From positions 744,001-808,000 of the forward strand of contig CAWFWX010000003.1 of assembly GCA_963819635.1 (NCBI GenBank): DNA of 64,000 nucleotides, read 5' to 3'. The position numbers and the translations under genes were made by a program. The notes beneath the pieces were generated by a model, which saw only the letters and a program-made list of their open reading frames with translations, was not told the origin of the DNA and made no database searches. This DNA is from JACVRW01 sp963819635. GTDB lineage: Bacteria; Actinomycetota; Thermoleophilia; Solirubrobacterales; Thermoleophilaceae. Shown one piece after another: positions 26,967-34,914 of this stretch (positions are counted from its first letter, which is position 1; every line of letters starts with the position of its first letter).

Positions 26967-27461
26967 CTAACGCAGTGCGTCGCGAAGACTTGCGTCCGGC
27001 ACGCCCGGAAAGGCGCGGCCGTTCACGAACTGCGTGGGCGTCGTGGCCACGCCGGCCCTGATGCCGCTGCGGAAGTCGCTCTCGATTCGCGCCGTCGCCT
27101 CCGCGTCGCGCCGGTCAGCCTCGAAGCGCTCCAGGTCGAGGCCGAAGCGCTCGGCGCGCTCCCAGAGGTGCGGGTCGTCGAGGTGGCCCTGGTCCTCGAG
27201 CAGCGAGTCGTGCATCTCCCAGAACTTCCCCTGGAGACCCGCCGCCTCGGCCGCGGCGGCGAGCACGCGCGCGCGCGGGTGCTTCGAGGTCACGGGGAAG
27301 TGGCGGAACACGCGCGTGATCGGCAGCTCCTTGAGGATCAGGTGCGCCTTCGCGCAATACGGGCACTCGAGGTCGGCGTACTCGATGACCACCGGCCCGT
27401 CGCCGCGCCGGTGGTCGCCGGGCCCGGGCTCAGGCGGGGGTGCGCTGCTCCAGCGCGTCAA
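26967..27461 (-). CDS. DsbA-family thioredoxin-like protein
   Basis: A 164-residue DSBA-like protein with the active site Cys33-Pro-Tyr-Cys36 (YADLECPYCAKAH) and cis-Pro loop VATTPTQFVNG. It has no signal peptide, unlike secreted DsbA, so it probably acts in the cytosol. The only fitting start is TTG 27461, inside the 3' end of the peroxiredoxin gene (32-base overlap), implying translational coupling. A role as reductant or partner of the peroxiredoxin is plausible from context but unproved. Confidence 0.88.
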   Translation of the reverse strand: MTRWSSAPPPEPGPGDHRRGDGPVVIEYADLECPYCAKAHLILKELPITRVFRHFPVTSKHPRARVLAAAAEAAGLQGKFWEMHDSLLEDQGHLDDPHLWERAERFGLDLERFEADRRDAEATARIESDFRSGIRAGVATTPTQFVNGRAFPGVPDASLRDALR

Positions 27462-27891
27462 AGATCAGGTTCGCCCCCGGCACCTCGAGCGGCGGCGAGA
27501 GGTAGGACCATTGGACGAGTCCGTCGGGGGCGACCATCACGAGCGCGCGGCCCGCCACGCCGTACTCCTCGGACCAGACGCCGTACGCCCTGGCGACCTC
27601 GCCCTTCGGGTGGAAGTCGGCGAGCAGCGGGATGGTGAGGCCCTGGTGCTCCTGGAACGCCTTGTGGCAGAAGGCGCCGTCCACGGAGATGCCAACGAGC
27701 TCAGCGCCCGCCTCCTCGAGTTGCGGCAGCACCTCCTGGTAGACGCTCAGCTGGTCCGTGCAGACGCGGCTGAAGTCGGCCGGATAGAAGACCAGCACCA
27801 CCGTCCGCCCGCGGTAATCCGAGAGCGAGACCTTGTTTCCGTCCTGGTCTGGAAGCGTGAACTGCGGCGCCGGGGAGCCCGGCTCGATCAT
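27430..27891 (-). CDS. Peroxiredoxin (AhpC/TSA family)
   Basis: A 153-residue thiol peroxidase with the peroxidatic site FYPADFSRVCTDQL (Cys44) and a second cysteine at 75 (DGAFCHKAF). The usual Thr of the PxxxTxxC motif is Ser here (Ser41). It removes peroxides in the cytosol. ATG 27891 overlaps the rpsO stop (ATGA), and the DsbA-like gene begins within its own 3' end, giving an rpsO-prx-dsbA unit in which a ribosomal gene leads a redox pair. Confidence 0.92.
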   Translation of the reverse strand: MIEPGSPAPQFTLPDQDGNKVSLSDYRGRTVVLVFYPADFSRVCTDQLSVYQEVLPQLEEAGAELVGISVDGAFCHKAFQEHQGLTIPLLADFHPKGEVARAYGVWSEEYGVAGRALVMVAPDGLVQWSYLSPPLEVPGANLIFDALEQRTPA

Positions 27892-28157
27892 CGACGGAGC
27901 CCGAGCTCCTGAATGAGCGACCGGTAGCGCTCGATGTCCGAGCTCTGGAGATAGCGCAGCAACCTGCGCCGCTTGCCGACGAGCATCAGGAGGCCGCGCC
28001 GCGAGTGATGGTCCTTCCGATGCGTGCGCAGATGCTCGGTCAGCTCGTTGATCCTCGCCGTGAGCAGCGCAACCTGGACCTCGGTGGATCCGGTGTCGGC
28101 GTCGCCGCGCCCGTACTTGGCGACGATCTCGCGCTTCTTCTCGGCAGCAAGGCTCAT
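27888..28157 (-). CDS. rpsO: 30S ribosomal protein S15
   Basis: An 89-residue S15 with the family signature GSTEVQVALLTARINELTEHL and HHSRRGLLMLVGKRRRLLRYL. It binds 16S rRNA early in 30S assembly. Usually rpsO sits directly upstream of pnp; here 6.5 kb of peptidase and redox genes separates them, while orientation is kept. Length is exactly that of the family. Confidence 0.98.
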   Translation of the reverse strand: MSLAAEKKREIVAKYGRGDADTGSTEVQVALLTARINELTEHLRTHRKDHHSRRGLLMLVGKRRRLLRYLQSSDIERYRSLIQELGLRR

Positions 28158-28191
28158 GTGCGACGCGAAACCGTAGCAGCGTCACGGTCGC

Positions 28192-28941
28192 GTGGCGGGC
28201 TTGTTCGCCCGATCGAACCCGGGTAGCGTCCGCGCCAGGAGCGCAACCTTGCTCGCGCGGCTTCGGTCAAGTCTCAGCTACGCAAACGTGATGGCGACGA
28301 TCGCGGTGTTCGTCTCGCTCGGCGGCGCCTCGTATGCGGCCCTGAACCTTCCTGCGAACAGCGTCGGGCCGAGACAGATCAGGGAGGGGGCCGTGGGCGG
28401 GAGCGAGGTCCGCGACCGCTCGCTCGCGCTCACGGAGCTGAAGCGGAGCGCCGTCTCGTCGCTCCAGGGTCAGAAGGGCGATCCCGGCGCTCCGGGCCTT
28501 CCGGGCGTGCCCGGCAAGGACGCAACGCCGGCTGACTTCGCGGGCGAGCCGACACAGCTCGTCGCGGGAGCCTCCGCGGGAGCGAATCAATGCGCCAACG
28601 TCGCGCAGTTCTGCACCGGTGGCAACAACTGGGCGTGGCGCAACTTCGGAAACGGCTACCAGCCGGTCGGGTTCTGGAAGGACCGCGGAGGTGTCGTGCA
28701 CATCGAGGGGATGGCCGAGCTCTTCGGCGGCGCCGGAGGAGCGCAGCCGCCCGCGTTCATCCTGCCCGCGGGGTATCGCCCCACCGCGCTCCGCCGCTTC
28801 ACCATCGGGTCGGGAGTCACCCCCGGCCCGAACGACACCCAGGTGCTGCGTCACGTGGTGATCCGCCCGAACGGCGAGGTTGAGCCCGAGCTGGGCGGCG
28901 GCGGCTTCGCCCCGCTGGACGGGATCAACTTCCGGCCCTGA
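28192..28941 (+). CDS. Membrane-anchored collagen-like protein
   Basis: A 249-residue surface protein. A hydrophobic anchor (ANVMATIAVFVSLGGASYAA, about 31-51) is followed by the lineage-typical LPANSVGPRQIREGAVGGSEVRD. A short Gly-X-Y run (GQKGDPGAPGLPGVPGKD) comes next, then a beta-rich C-terminal domain of about 130 residues with two cysteines. It belongs with the protein at 9042 to a large Solirubrobacterales family of unknown function. GTG 28192 is used; a TTG near 28248 would also give the anchor, so the start is uncertain. It is divergent from rpsO. Confidence 0.75.
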   Translation: MAGLFARSNPGSVRARSATLLARLRSSLSYANVMATIAVFVSLGGASYAALNLPANSVGPRQIREGAVGGSEVRDRSLALTELKRSAVSSLQGQKGDPGAPGLPGVPGKDATPADFAGEPTQLVAGASAGANQCANVAQFCTGGNNWAWRNFGNGYQPVGFWKDRGGVVHIEGMAELFGGAGGAQPPAFILPAGYRPTALRRFTIGSGVTPGPNDTQVLRHVVIRPNGEVEPELGGGGFAPLDGINFRP

Positions 28942-28960
28942 CCGCGGCGCGCCCGGAGCG

Positions 28961-29953
28961 CTAACTGGGCAGGTTTGCCCGGCCCCAATCGGGCTGGGAG
29001 CCGCCTGCGATCAGGCGGCGCGGCGCCGCCGCGCAGTCGCCCGCTCCGCCCGCGATGGGGCTGACCCAGATCCCGTCGCGCTCGCTCCACGCGAGCTGCG
29101 TTCCGTCGGGCGACCAGCTCGGGCTCTCGATGCGGCTGTTGGGCGCCGAGCGGAGGTCGCAGCGCTCGGTCGGGCGCTGCGAGAGGCTCCCGACCGCGTA
29201 GACGCGCAGCATTGTGGGCGCGCTGCTCGCGACGGTGTTGGGTCCGCGCACCACGGCGATCTTGTCCTGGGCGCGCGTCACCTCGCCGTCGTTGAGCGGC
29301 TCACCGTCCGTGAAGTCGAGCGGGTCCACGACCGCGCGGTCCTGGAACCACTGGGTGGGGCTGTTCGGCCTCGCCAGGTTGACGACCCAGGCGTCGGCCG
29401 AGTGGTACACGTAGGGCGCGAACACGACCGGCGTGCGGTTCGTGACCCAGGTGGGGTTCTGCCCGGCGTCGGTCGTGCCCTGGAGCCGTCCGTTGCCGGC
29501 CTGCGAGTACCAGACGCTCGTGTCGTAGTCGGTCCCCGTCGGCTCCCCCGGCCTGGGCGAGCCCGCCCGCGTCGTGATCCAGAGTGTCGAGGCGAGCCGC
29601 CGGCCGTCGGGCGAGATCGAGTGATCGATGATCACCGAATCGAAGGGCGGCGTGGGGCCGCCGGAGATGTCGCGCGCCCTGCGAAGCCGCTTGCCGCGCG
29701 TGTTGAAGAAGTGAATGTCCCGCCGGCCCCGGACCGCCGTGATGACGCCGCGGTCCGAGTACGCGGGCGACCGGTACGGGTTCGCCCGCGTGCCGTTCTT
29801 CGTGATCGGCCGCTGCCCCTTGCCCGTGGCATTGGCGAGCCAGACGTCGCCTCGCTTGATGTAGACGATGCTGCTCGCCTGGGCCTCGGCCGCGAATGCG
29901 AGCGAGGCGGTCACGGCGAGCGCCAGGAGGGATGGCGGCCGGCGCGGGGACAT
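28961..29953 (-). CDS. Secreted TolB-like beta-propeller protein
   Basis: A 330-residue protein with an N-terminal signal peptide (LLALAVTASLAFAAEAQA). WD40-like/TolB-type blades are visible: DVWLANATGKG, YRSPAYSDRG, DHSISPDGRRLAST and the best preserved SPSWSPDGTQLAWSERDGIW. Such propellers are generally protein- or ligand-binding platforms outside the membrane. It stands alone, convergent with the collagen-like gene. Confidence 0.8.
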   Translation of the reverse strand: MSPRRPPSLLALAVTASLAFAAEAQASSIVYIKRGDVWLANATGKGQRPITKNGTRANPYRSPAYSDRGVITAVRGRRDIHFFNTRGKRLRRARDISGGPTPPFDSVIIDHSISPDGRRLASTLWITTRAGSPRPGEPTGTDYDTSVWYSQAGNGRLQGTTDAGQNPTWVTNRTPVVFAPYVYHSADAWVVNLARPNSPTQWFQDRAVVDPLDFTDGEPLNDGEVTRAQDKIAVVRGPNTVASSAPTMLRVYAVGSLSQRPTERCDLRSAPNSRIESPSWSPDGTQLAWSERDGIWVSPIAGGAGDCAAAPRRLIAGGSQPDWGRANLPS

Positions 29954-30031
29954 TTACGCGGCCAGGGTAACCCGGATCTTGCGGGTTCGCCACTATTGGG
30001 TAGGAGGGCGATCGAAATCGGCCCGGGACGG

Positions 30032-30490
30032 TCAGCGCCCGAGCGTTCGCTCCAGCTCGCGCGCCCGTTGGCGCACGCCGCCGAGCAGCTCGCGCACCTC
30101 GGTGAGCGCGGCTCGAAGCTCCACGTCCCCGACCTCCGTCGGCAACGACGAGTCCTGCAGCTCGGACAGCGTGGCGTCCGCCTCGGCCACGGCCTCGACC
30201 GCGCTGTCGATGAAGCCCTTCGCACCGGTCGAGGGCAGGCCCGGCGAGGGCGCCGGGAAGCTGCGGCCGGGCATGCCGTGACGGTCCGCGAAGCGGGCGT
30301 AGCTCGCCTTGGCGCGGCCGTAGGCGCGCTGGACAGGTCCGAACAGCTCCGCCTCCAGCCTGTCGGCGTTGCGCTCGTCGAGCTGCTCGTAGGCGGCGCC
30401 GAGAACGGCCAGCGCGAATCCGATCTGCTCGATCGCCTCGGCGAACGCTTCGAGCAGCTCCTGTCGTCCCTCCGCGCTCGTGTACGCCAT
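30032..30490 (-). CDS. Helical hypothetical protein
   Basis: A 152-residue protein from ATG 30490, almost wholly alpha-helical by composition (EGRQELLEAFAEAIEQIGFALAVLGAAYEQLDE). No domain, signal or membrane segment is recognisable. It is divergent from the ArsR gene, with 51 bases between the starts, and the GTTAACC dyad in that gap could control both. Function unknown. Confidence 0.7.
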   Translation of the reverse strand: MAYTSAEGRQELLEAFAEAIEQIGFALAVLGAAYEQLDERNADRLEAELFGPVQRAYGRAKASYARFADRHGMPGRSFPAPSPGLPSTGAKGFIDSAVEAVAEADATLSELQDSSLPTEVGDVELRAALTEVRELLGGVRQRARELERTLGR

Positions 30491-30532
30491 ACGACCGAGA
30501 CTAGTGCGGGGCCGCCGGACGGTGATGCTACT

Positions 30533-30550
30533 GTTAACCCTGTGGTTAAC
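30533..30550. promoter_or_regulatory. GTTAACC-N4-GGTTAAC dyad over the ArsR-type gene start
   Basis: GTTAACC (30533-30539) and GGTTAAC (30544-30550) form an 18-base perfect-arm dyad with a 4-base centre. It overlaps the GTG start (30542) of the ArsR-type repressor gene and lies 43 bases from the divergent gene. Position and symmetry fit an autoregulatory operator of a dimeric winged-helix protein. Confidence 0.6.
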
Positions 30551-30856
30551 GATTCCTTCAAGGCGCTGTCGCACCCCATCCGGCGCGGCATCGTCGAGCG
30601 CCTCGCTCTCGGGCCCGCCACGGTGGGTGATGCCACCACAGGGTTCGGAGTCTCCAAGCCCGCGATCTCGAAGCACCTGAAGGTCCTCGAGGAGACGGGT
30701 GTCGTCAGGCGCGAGGTCGTTGGCCGAACCCACCGGCTGTCGCTCGAGCCCGACGTGCTCAGCGAGGCGGCCGACTGGATGGATCGCCAGCGCGCCCTCT
30801 GGGGGCGCCTGTTCGACGTCGTCGATGAGTACCTCAAGGAGGAAGAGCCCCGATGA
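30542..30856 (+). CDS. ArsR/SmtB-type winged-helix repressor
   Basis: A 104-residue HTH_20 protein: FKALSHPIRRGIVERLALGPATVGD followed by recognition helix SKPAISKHLKVLEETGVV and wing RREVVGRTHRLSL. No metal-binding Cys/His cluster is seen. It belongs to the SdpR-like group that is very often linked to AHSA1/SRPBCC proteins, as here. GTG 30542 is the start. Its stop overlaps the DUF899 ATG (ATGA), giving a three-gene operon repressor-DUF899-AHSA1. Confidence 0.9.
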   Translation: MVNDSFKALSHPIRRGIVERLALGPATVGDATTGFGVSKPAISKHLKVLEETGVVRREVVGRTHRLSLEPDVLSEAADWMDRQRALWGRLFDVVDEYLKEEEPR

Positions 30857-31527
30857 ACACCCCGCCCGTCGTTTCGCCTCAGGAATGGAAGGCCGCCCGC
30901 GCGGACATGCTGGTCAAGGAGAAGGAGCAGACCCGTGCGCGCGACGCGCTCGCCGCCGAGCGCCGCCGGATGCCGTGGATGGCGGTGGAGAAGGAGTACG
31001 CGTTCGACGGCCCCGACGGCCCGGCGAGCCTGCTCGACCTGTTCGAGGGCCGGCGCCAGCTGATCGTCTACCGCTTCTTCTACGACCCGGACGTCGCCGG
31101 CTATCCCGAGCACGGCTGCCCCGGCTGCTCGTTCGGCGCCGACCAGGTCGCGCATCTGGCCCACCTGAACGCCCGCGACACCACGCTCGCGTATGTCTCG
31201 CGCGCGCCCCAGGAGAACATCCAGAGCCTGAAGGAGCGCATGGGCTGGACTGTGCCCTGGTACTCGCTCACGGACGACTTCGACGCCGACTTCGGAGTCG
31301 ACGAGTGGCACGGCACCAACGCGTTCATCCGCGACGACGACAGGATCTTCCGCACCTACTTCATCGACAGCCGCGGCGACGAGGCGATGGGCAGCACCTG
31401 GGCCTACCTCGACATCACCGCGCTCGGCCGTCAGGAGGAGTGGGAGGACTCGCCCGAGGGCTACCCGCAGACCCCGCCGTACCAGTGGTGGAACTACCAC
31501 GACAAGTACGACCGGAACGGCAAGTGA
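30853..31527 (+). CDS. DUF899 thioredoxin-like protein
   Basis: A 224-residue DUF899 member with VVSPQEWKAARADMLVKEKE at the N-terminus, a thioredoxin-like fold core (RRQLIVYRFFYDPD) and the family motif EHGCPGCSFGADQV with two cysteines three apart (CPGC). The C-terminus PPYQWWNYHDKYDRNGK is the family end. Biochemical role is not established; a disulfide or peroxide function is suggested by the fold. Coupled on both sides by 4-base overlaps (ATGA and GTGA). Confidence 0.92.
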   Translation: MNTPPVVSPQEWKAARADMLVKEKEQTRARDALAAERRRMPWMAVEKEYAFDGPDGPASLLDLFEGRRQLIVYRFFYDPDVAGYPEHGCPGCSFGADQVAHLAHLNARDTTLAYVSRAPQENIQSLKERMGWTVPWYSLTDDFDADFGVDEWHGTNAFIRDDDRIFRTYFIDSRGDEAMGSTWAYLDITALGRQEEWEDSPEGYPQTPPYQWWNYHDKYDRNGK

Positions 31528-31964
31528 CCGAGAGCACGACGCTCCGCATGGAGCGGACCTTCGAGGCGCCGGCGCAGGCCGTCTTCGACGCGTGGACGAG
31601 CGAGGAGGTCATGCGACGCTGGTGGCACGCCGAGCACGACTGGGAGACGACCGAGGCCACGGTGGACCTCCGCGTCGGCGGCGAGGTGCGGGTCGTGATG
31701 CGCGACCCGTACAAGGACGTCGAGTACGGCGGCGGCGGGCACTACACCGAGATCGACCCGCCGAACCGCCTGGCCTTCACCTGGATCTGGGACGGCAACG
31801 ACACCCGCCAGCTGATCGAGCTCGAGTTCGAGGAGCACGAGGGAGTCACGACGGTCCGCTTCACCCACAGCGGCCTCTGGGACGAGGAAGCTGTGCGCTC
31901 CCACGAGAGCGGCTGGAGCGGGGCGTTCGCCAACCTCGAGCGCACCCTGGCCGAGTCGGGCTAA
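31524..31964 (+). CDS. AHSA1/SRPBCC-domain protein
   Basis: A 146-residue START-like protein of the AHSA1 family: TLRMERTFEAPAQAVFDAWTSEEVMRRWW, the central DLRVGGEVRVVMRDP and the C-terminal GWSGAFANLERTLA. These proteins form a deep hydrophobic pocket; ligands are mostly unknown. GTG 31524 overlaps the DUF899 stop. Its TAA shares bases with the TAG of the convergent NTF2 gene (CTAA at 31961-31964). Confidence 0.92.
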   Translation: MTESTTLRMERTFEAPAQAVFDAWTSEEVMRRWWHAEHDWETTEATVDLRVGGEVRVVMRDPYKDVEYGGGGHYTEIDPPNRLAFTWIWDGNDTRQLIELEFEEHEGVTTVRFTHSGLWDEEAVRSHESGWSGAFANLERTLAESG

Positions 31965-32371
31965 CCCGAGCCCGAGCCCGAGCGCTCTGCGATGGCCTCG
32001 AGCGCCTCGGCCTCCGTAGAGCAGTTGCGCCACCAGGTACAGCGCCCATCCCTCATCTCGAGCGCGTGCCAGAAGGGGTCGACCACGGGCGTACCGCTGC
32101 TCGCGCCGTGTCCGAGGCCGAGGGACTGGACGAGGACGATGTCGCCGACCTCGCGCAGCTCCTGGATCTCGACCCTGTAGTCGGGGATCGTCTCGAAGAC
32201 CTGGTCCCACCAGCGGCGCAGCCCCTCGTAGCCGCGGTAGCCGCCCTCCATCTGGACGAGGCGGGACTCGACCACGACGTCACGGTCTATCAGCCGCCTG
32301 AACCCCTCCCAGTCGCGCCGGTTGAAGGTGTCGTACGCGTTGCGGACCTGCTCGACCGTCTCGTCGGACAT
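31961..32371 (-). CDS. SnoaL/NTF2-like protein
   Basis: A 136-residue alpha+beta-barrel protein: VEQVRNAYDTFNRRDWEGFRRLID, YEGLRRWWDQVFE and GRCTWWRNCSTEAEALEAI. SnoaL-like folds serve as small-molecule isomerases, cyclases or simple binding domains. It ends with an (SG) repeat at the C-terminus. It lies 17 bases downstream of trmO on the same strand and may be part of that transcript. Function unknown. Confidence 0.88.
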   Translation of the reverse strand: MSDETVEQVRNAYDTFNRRDWEGFRRLIDRDVVVESRLVQMEGGYRGYEGLRRWWDQVFETIPDYRVEIQELREVGDIVLVQSLGLGHGASSGTPVVDPFWHALEMRDGRCTWWRNCSTEAEALEAIAERSGSGSG

Positions 32372-32387
32372 CCCGGACGGAGTATCC

Positions 32388-32786
32388 CTAGATGACGGGC
32401 TTCAGGTCCAGGACGGGAGTGCCGTCGACGGCCTCGAGCGGCCGCACTCGCACCCGGACGCCCTCGATCGCCAGGACCTCGACCTCGTGCAGGCCGATCG
32501 GGTTCGGCCGCTCGGCCGAGCGCGTGCTGAACACGCCCTGCAGCGGGTTGCGCGCGTCGTCGCGCGGATGGACTCGGAGCACGTCGCGCCGCGCCCGATG
32601 CAGCCAGGTCAGGACGATCACGCGGTCCCCGGGCCGCGTTCCGTCGAGCGCCTCGAGCACGTCCGGCTCGAGCACTAGCCACGCCTCGGGCGCGCCCTCG
32701 CCGCCCTGCTTGGGCGCGTCGGCGGGCTCGGTCAGCGGCGACTCGACATGACCGATCGGGATCAGCTCGGGCCGCGTGCGGCTCAT
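32388..32786 (-). CDS. TrmO/TsaA-like tRNA methyltransferase
   Basis: A 132-residue protein of the UPF0066/TrmO family, which uses SAM to N6-methylate t6A37 in tRNA(Thr). The beta-barrel signatures are PIGHVESPLTEP, DRVIVLTWLHRA and the highly conserved FSTRSAERPNPIGLHEVEVL. ATG 32786 overlaps the (corrected) stop of the sigma factor gene as ATGA. Finding it as the last gene of an ECF sigma operon is unusual and may tie tRNA modification to that regulon. Single-domain actinobacterial members are short, as here. Confidence 0.88.
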   Translation of the reverse strand: MSRTRPELIPIGHVESPLTEPADAPKQGGEGAPEAWLVLEPDVLEALDGTRPGDRVIVLTWLHRARRDVLRVHPRDDARNPLQGVFSTRSAERPNPIGLHEVEVLAIEGVRVRVRPLEAVDGTPVLDLKPVI

Positions 32787-33977
32787 GGGCGGGCGCCGTC
32801 GGTCAGCGTGGCGAGCCGTTCCTCCAGGAAGCGGCGCTCGGGCTCCGAGCGCACGAGCTCGAGGGCGCGTTCGTAGGCCGCGCGCGCCTCGTCCGCGCCG
32901 CCCGAGCCGGCGCAGGAGCTCGGCGCGCGTCGAGTGCAGGTAGTGGTAGGCGTCGAGCTCGAGCCGGTCCGCCAGGGCCAGCGCAGCCTCGGCGTCGCCC
33001 CCCTCGGCGATCGCCGCCGCTCGGTTCAGCTCCACGACCGGGGAGCCCGTCACGCGGGCCAGCTCGCCATAGAGCGCCGCGATCTGCGGCCAGTCCTGGT
33101 CCTCCTCACCGTGAAGCGACGCCAGCGCCGCCTGAAGCACGTACGGGCCACGGTCGCCGAGCGCCAGCGCCCGCTCGAGCTCAACCCTCCCCTCCTCCAT
33201 CTGATCCCGATCCCACAACGATCGGTCCTGGTCGCGCAGCAGAACCACGCTGCCGTCGGCGAAGCGCGCCCCGCGGCGCGCGTCGTTCAGCAGCATCAGC
33301 GCGAGCAGCCCGCGCACCTCGGGCTCGTCGGGCATCAGCTCCGCCAGCGCGCGGCCGAGCCGGATCGCCTCGGCTGCGAGGTCACCCCGGCCGCCGTAGC
33401 CCTCGTTGAAGATCAGGTACACGACGGCCAGCACCGCGGCGAGGCGGTCCGGGAGCAGGTGGGCGGGCGGGACGCGGAACGGAATGCCCGCCGCGCGGAT
33501 CTTGTGCTTCGCGCGGACGAGGCGCTTGGCCATCGTCGGCTCCGGGACGAGAAACGCGCTGGCGATCTCCTCGGTGGTCAGCCCGCCCAGGGTCCGCAGC
33601 GTGAGCGCCACCTGGGCCTCGAGCGCGAGCGCCGGGTGGCAGCAGGTGAAGATGAGCTCGAGGCGCTCGTCGGGAATGCCGGTGTCGTCCAGCTCGTCCA
33701 CGTCGTCCTCCACGGCCTGTGGCAGCTCGAGCAGCCGGGTCTTCGCCGCGAGCGTCCGGTCGCGCCGGATGCGGTCGATCGCCCGATTCCGCGCGGTGGC
33801 CACGAGCCAGGCGCGCGGGTTGTCGGGCGTCCCGCCGCTCGGCCAGCGCTCGGCCGCGATCGCGAACGCCTCCTGGGTGGCTTCCTCGGCGAGCTCGAAG
33901 TCGCCGAGGAAGCCGATGACCGTCGCGAGGACGCGTCCCCACTCGGCGCGGAAGACCTGGTCGACGGTGGCTACCAC
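32783..33977 (-). CDS. ECF42-type RNA polymerase sigma factor (apparent +1 frameshift near C-terminus)
   Basis: Sigma region 2 (ATVIGFLGDFELAEEATQEAFAIAAERWP) and region 4 (TLRTLGGLTTEEIASAFLVPEPTMAKRL) are followed by a long C-terminal TPR-like helical extension (NEGYGGRGDL, FADGSVVLLRDQDRSLWDRD). This plan, next to a DGPF/YCII gene, defines ECF42, whose C-terminal domain is needed for activity. The frame becomes Arg-rich after HSTRAELLRRLGR. Dropping one G near 32893-32903 restores ADEARAAYERALELV and a TGA at 32785-32783, overlapping trmO. So one extra base is likely; the corrected length is 397 residues. Confidence 0.88.
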
Positions 33978-34330
33978 TCCTCGATCGGCCGCACCTCGAT
34001 AGCGCCTCCGAGGCGGGCGGCCGGGATCCGGGCCGCCAGCTCGATGGCGGCGTCGAGGTCGTCCGCCTCGAACACGAGGTAGCCGCCGAGCGCCTCCTTG
34101 ACGGCCACGAACGGGCCGTCTGTCGTGAGCGTCTCGCCGTTCTCGACGCGCACCGTCGTGGCCGTCTCCGGCTCGGCGAGCTGGAGCCCGGAGCTCACGC
34201 CCGGCGTCTGGTTGATCGCCTGGTAGTCGGCGTAGACGGCGTTCTGCTCCTCCTCCGACAGCCGGGCCCAGGCCTCGGGGTCACGCGGCGTCGGGGTGTC
34301 TCCCTGGTGAATCAGCAGCAGGTACTTCAT
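33971..34330 (-). CDS. DGPF/YCII-related protein
   Basis: A 119-residue YCII-like ferredoxin-fold protein starting MKYLLLIHQGD, with the eponymous DGPF at 71-74 (TTDGPFVAVKEALGGY). Genes of this type are the conserved partners of ECF42 sigma factors and are known targets of them in other actinobacteria. Its stop lies just inside the sigma gene start (7-base overlap). GGAGGAAGCC precedes the ATG. Biochemical function is unknown. Confidence 0.92.
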   Translation of the reverse strand: MKYLLLIHQGDTPTPRDPEAWARLSEEEQNAVYADYQAINQTPGVSSGLQLAEPETATTVRVENGETLTTDGPFVAVKEALGGYLVFEADDLDAAIELAARIPAARLGGAIEVRPIEEW

Positions 34331-34396
34331 GGCTTCCTCCTTGGTGGATGGTCGCCTGTGAGACGAACGGGCCGTCAGGAAATGGACACCCGGCTG

Positions 34397-34759
34397 CTAG
34401 CCGCGGCCCGAGACGATGTCCCAGGCGCGGCGGAGCTTGTGCGCGAGCTTGCTCTCGGAGTCCTCGACCCCGTGGTGCTCGATGACGGCGGGGTTCGCGG
34501 ACGGCTTCGGAAGCCCGTCCACATCGGCCGCGGCCACGGCCACCACCACGCCGTCCTCACGGATCTCGCCGACCTCCGGGGCGTCCACGAACCGAAGCCC
34601 GCCCGGGCCAAGCCGGACGTCGATGACCAGCCCGTCGAAGATGTCGGTCTGCTCGTCCCTGAGGACGTGCTCGACCGTGCCGATGCGCTCGCCGTCGGAG
34701 CTGAACACGTCGGTGCCCTGCTCGAGCGTGAGGTACGAGGCGGGCTCATCCGATGCCAC
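34397..34759 (-). CDS. PRC-barrel domain protein
   Basis: A 120-residue protein. The first 75 residues form a PRC-barrel-like beta domain (YLTLEQGTDVFSSDGERIGTVEHVLRDEQ, IFDGLVIDVR). The remainder is a helical tail ending in SKLAHKLRRAWDIVSGRG. PRC-barrels occur in photosynthetic reaction centres, RimM and stress-related actinobacterial proteins. It reads away from the 50-bp palindrome at 34808-34857, which may control it. Confidence 0.8.
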   Translation of the reverse strand: MASDEPASYLTLEQGTDVFSSDGERIGTVEHVLRDEQTDIFDGLVIDVRLGPGGLRFVDAPEVGEIREDGVVVAVAAADVDGLPKPSANPAVIEHHGVEDSESKLAHKLRRAWDIVSGRG

Positions 34760-34807
34760 GCGAGGCAGGATAGCCCCGCAAGACAGCGGTGAAGGGGGCG
34801 ATCCTCA

Positions 34808-34857
34808 GGGGTGTGTCGACTTATGTACCGATATGGGTCCATAAAACGCCACACCCC
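34808..34857. repeat. 50-bp symmetric palindrome between divergent genes
   Basis: With the axis between 34832 and 34833, 20 of 25 base pairs match. The outer arms are GGGGTGTG/CACACCCC, then a CG/CG pair, then TTATG/CATAA, ACC/GGT and AT/AT at the centre. It is much more AT-rich than the surroundings and lies between the divergent genes at 34759 and 34915. It could be a large operator, a REP-type element or a transposon remnant; no gene overlaps it. Confidence 0.85.
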
Positions 34858-34914
34858 CGTTAGGGCTCCCCCTCAATGCCGTCGTTCGCCGGCGCCGCAT
34901 GAGACCATGATCCG

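Noticed and set aside
24382..26970. 862-residue plus-strand frame
   Set aside because: Antisense shadow of the short M14 carboxypeptidase; composition typical of third-position GC mirror frames.
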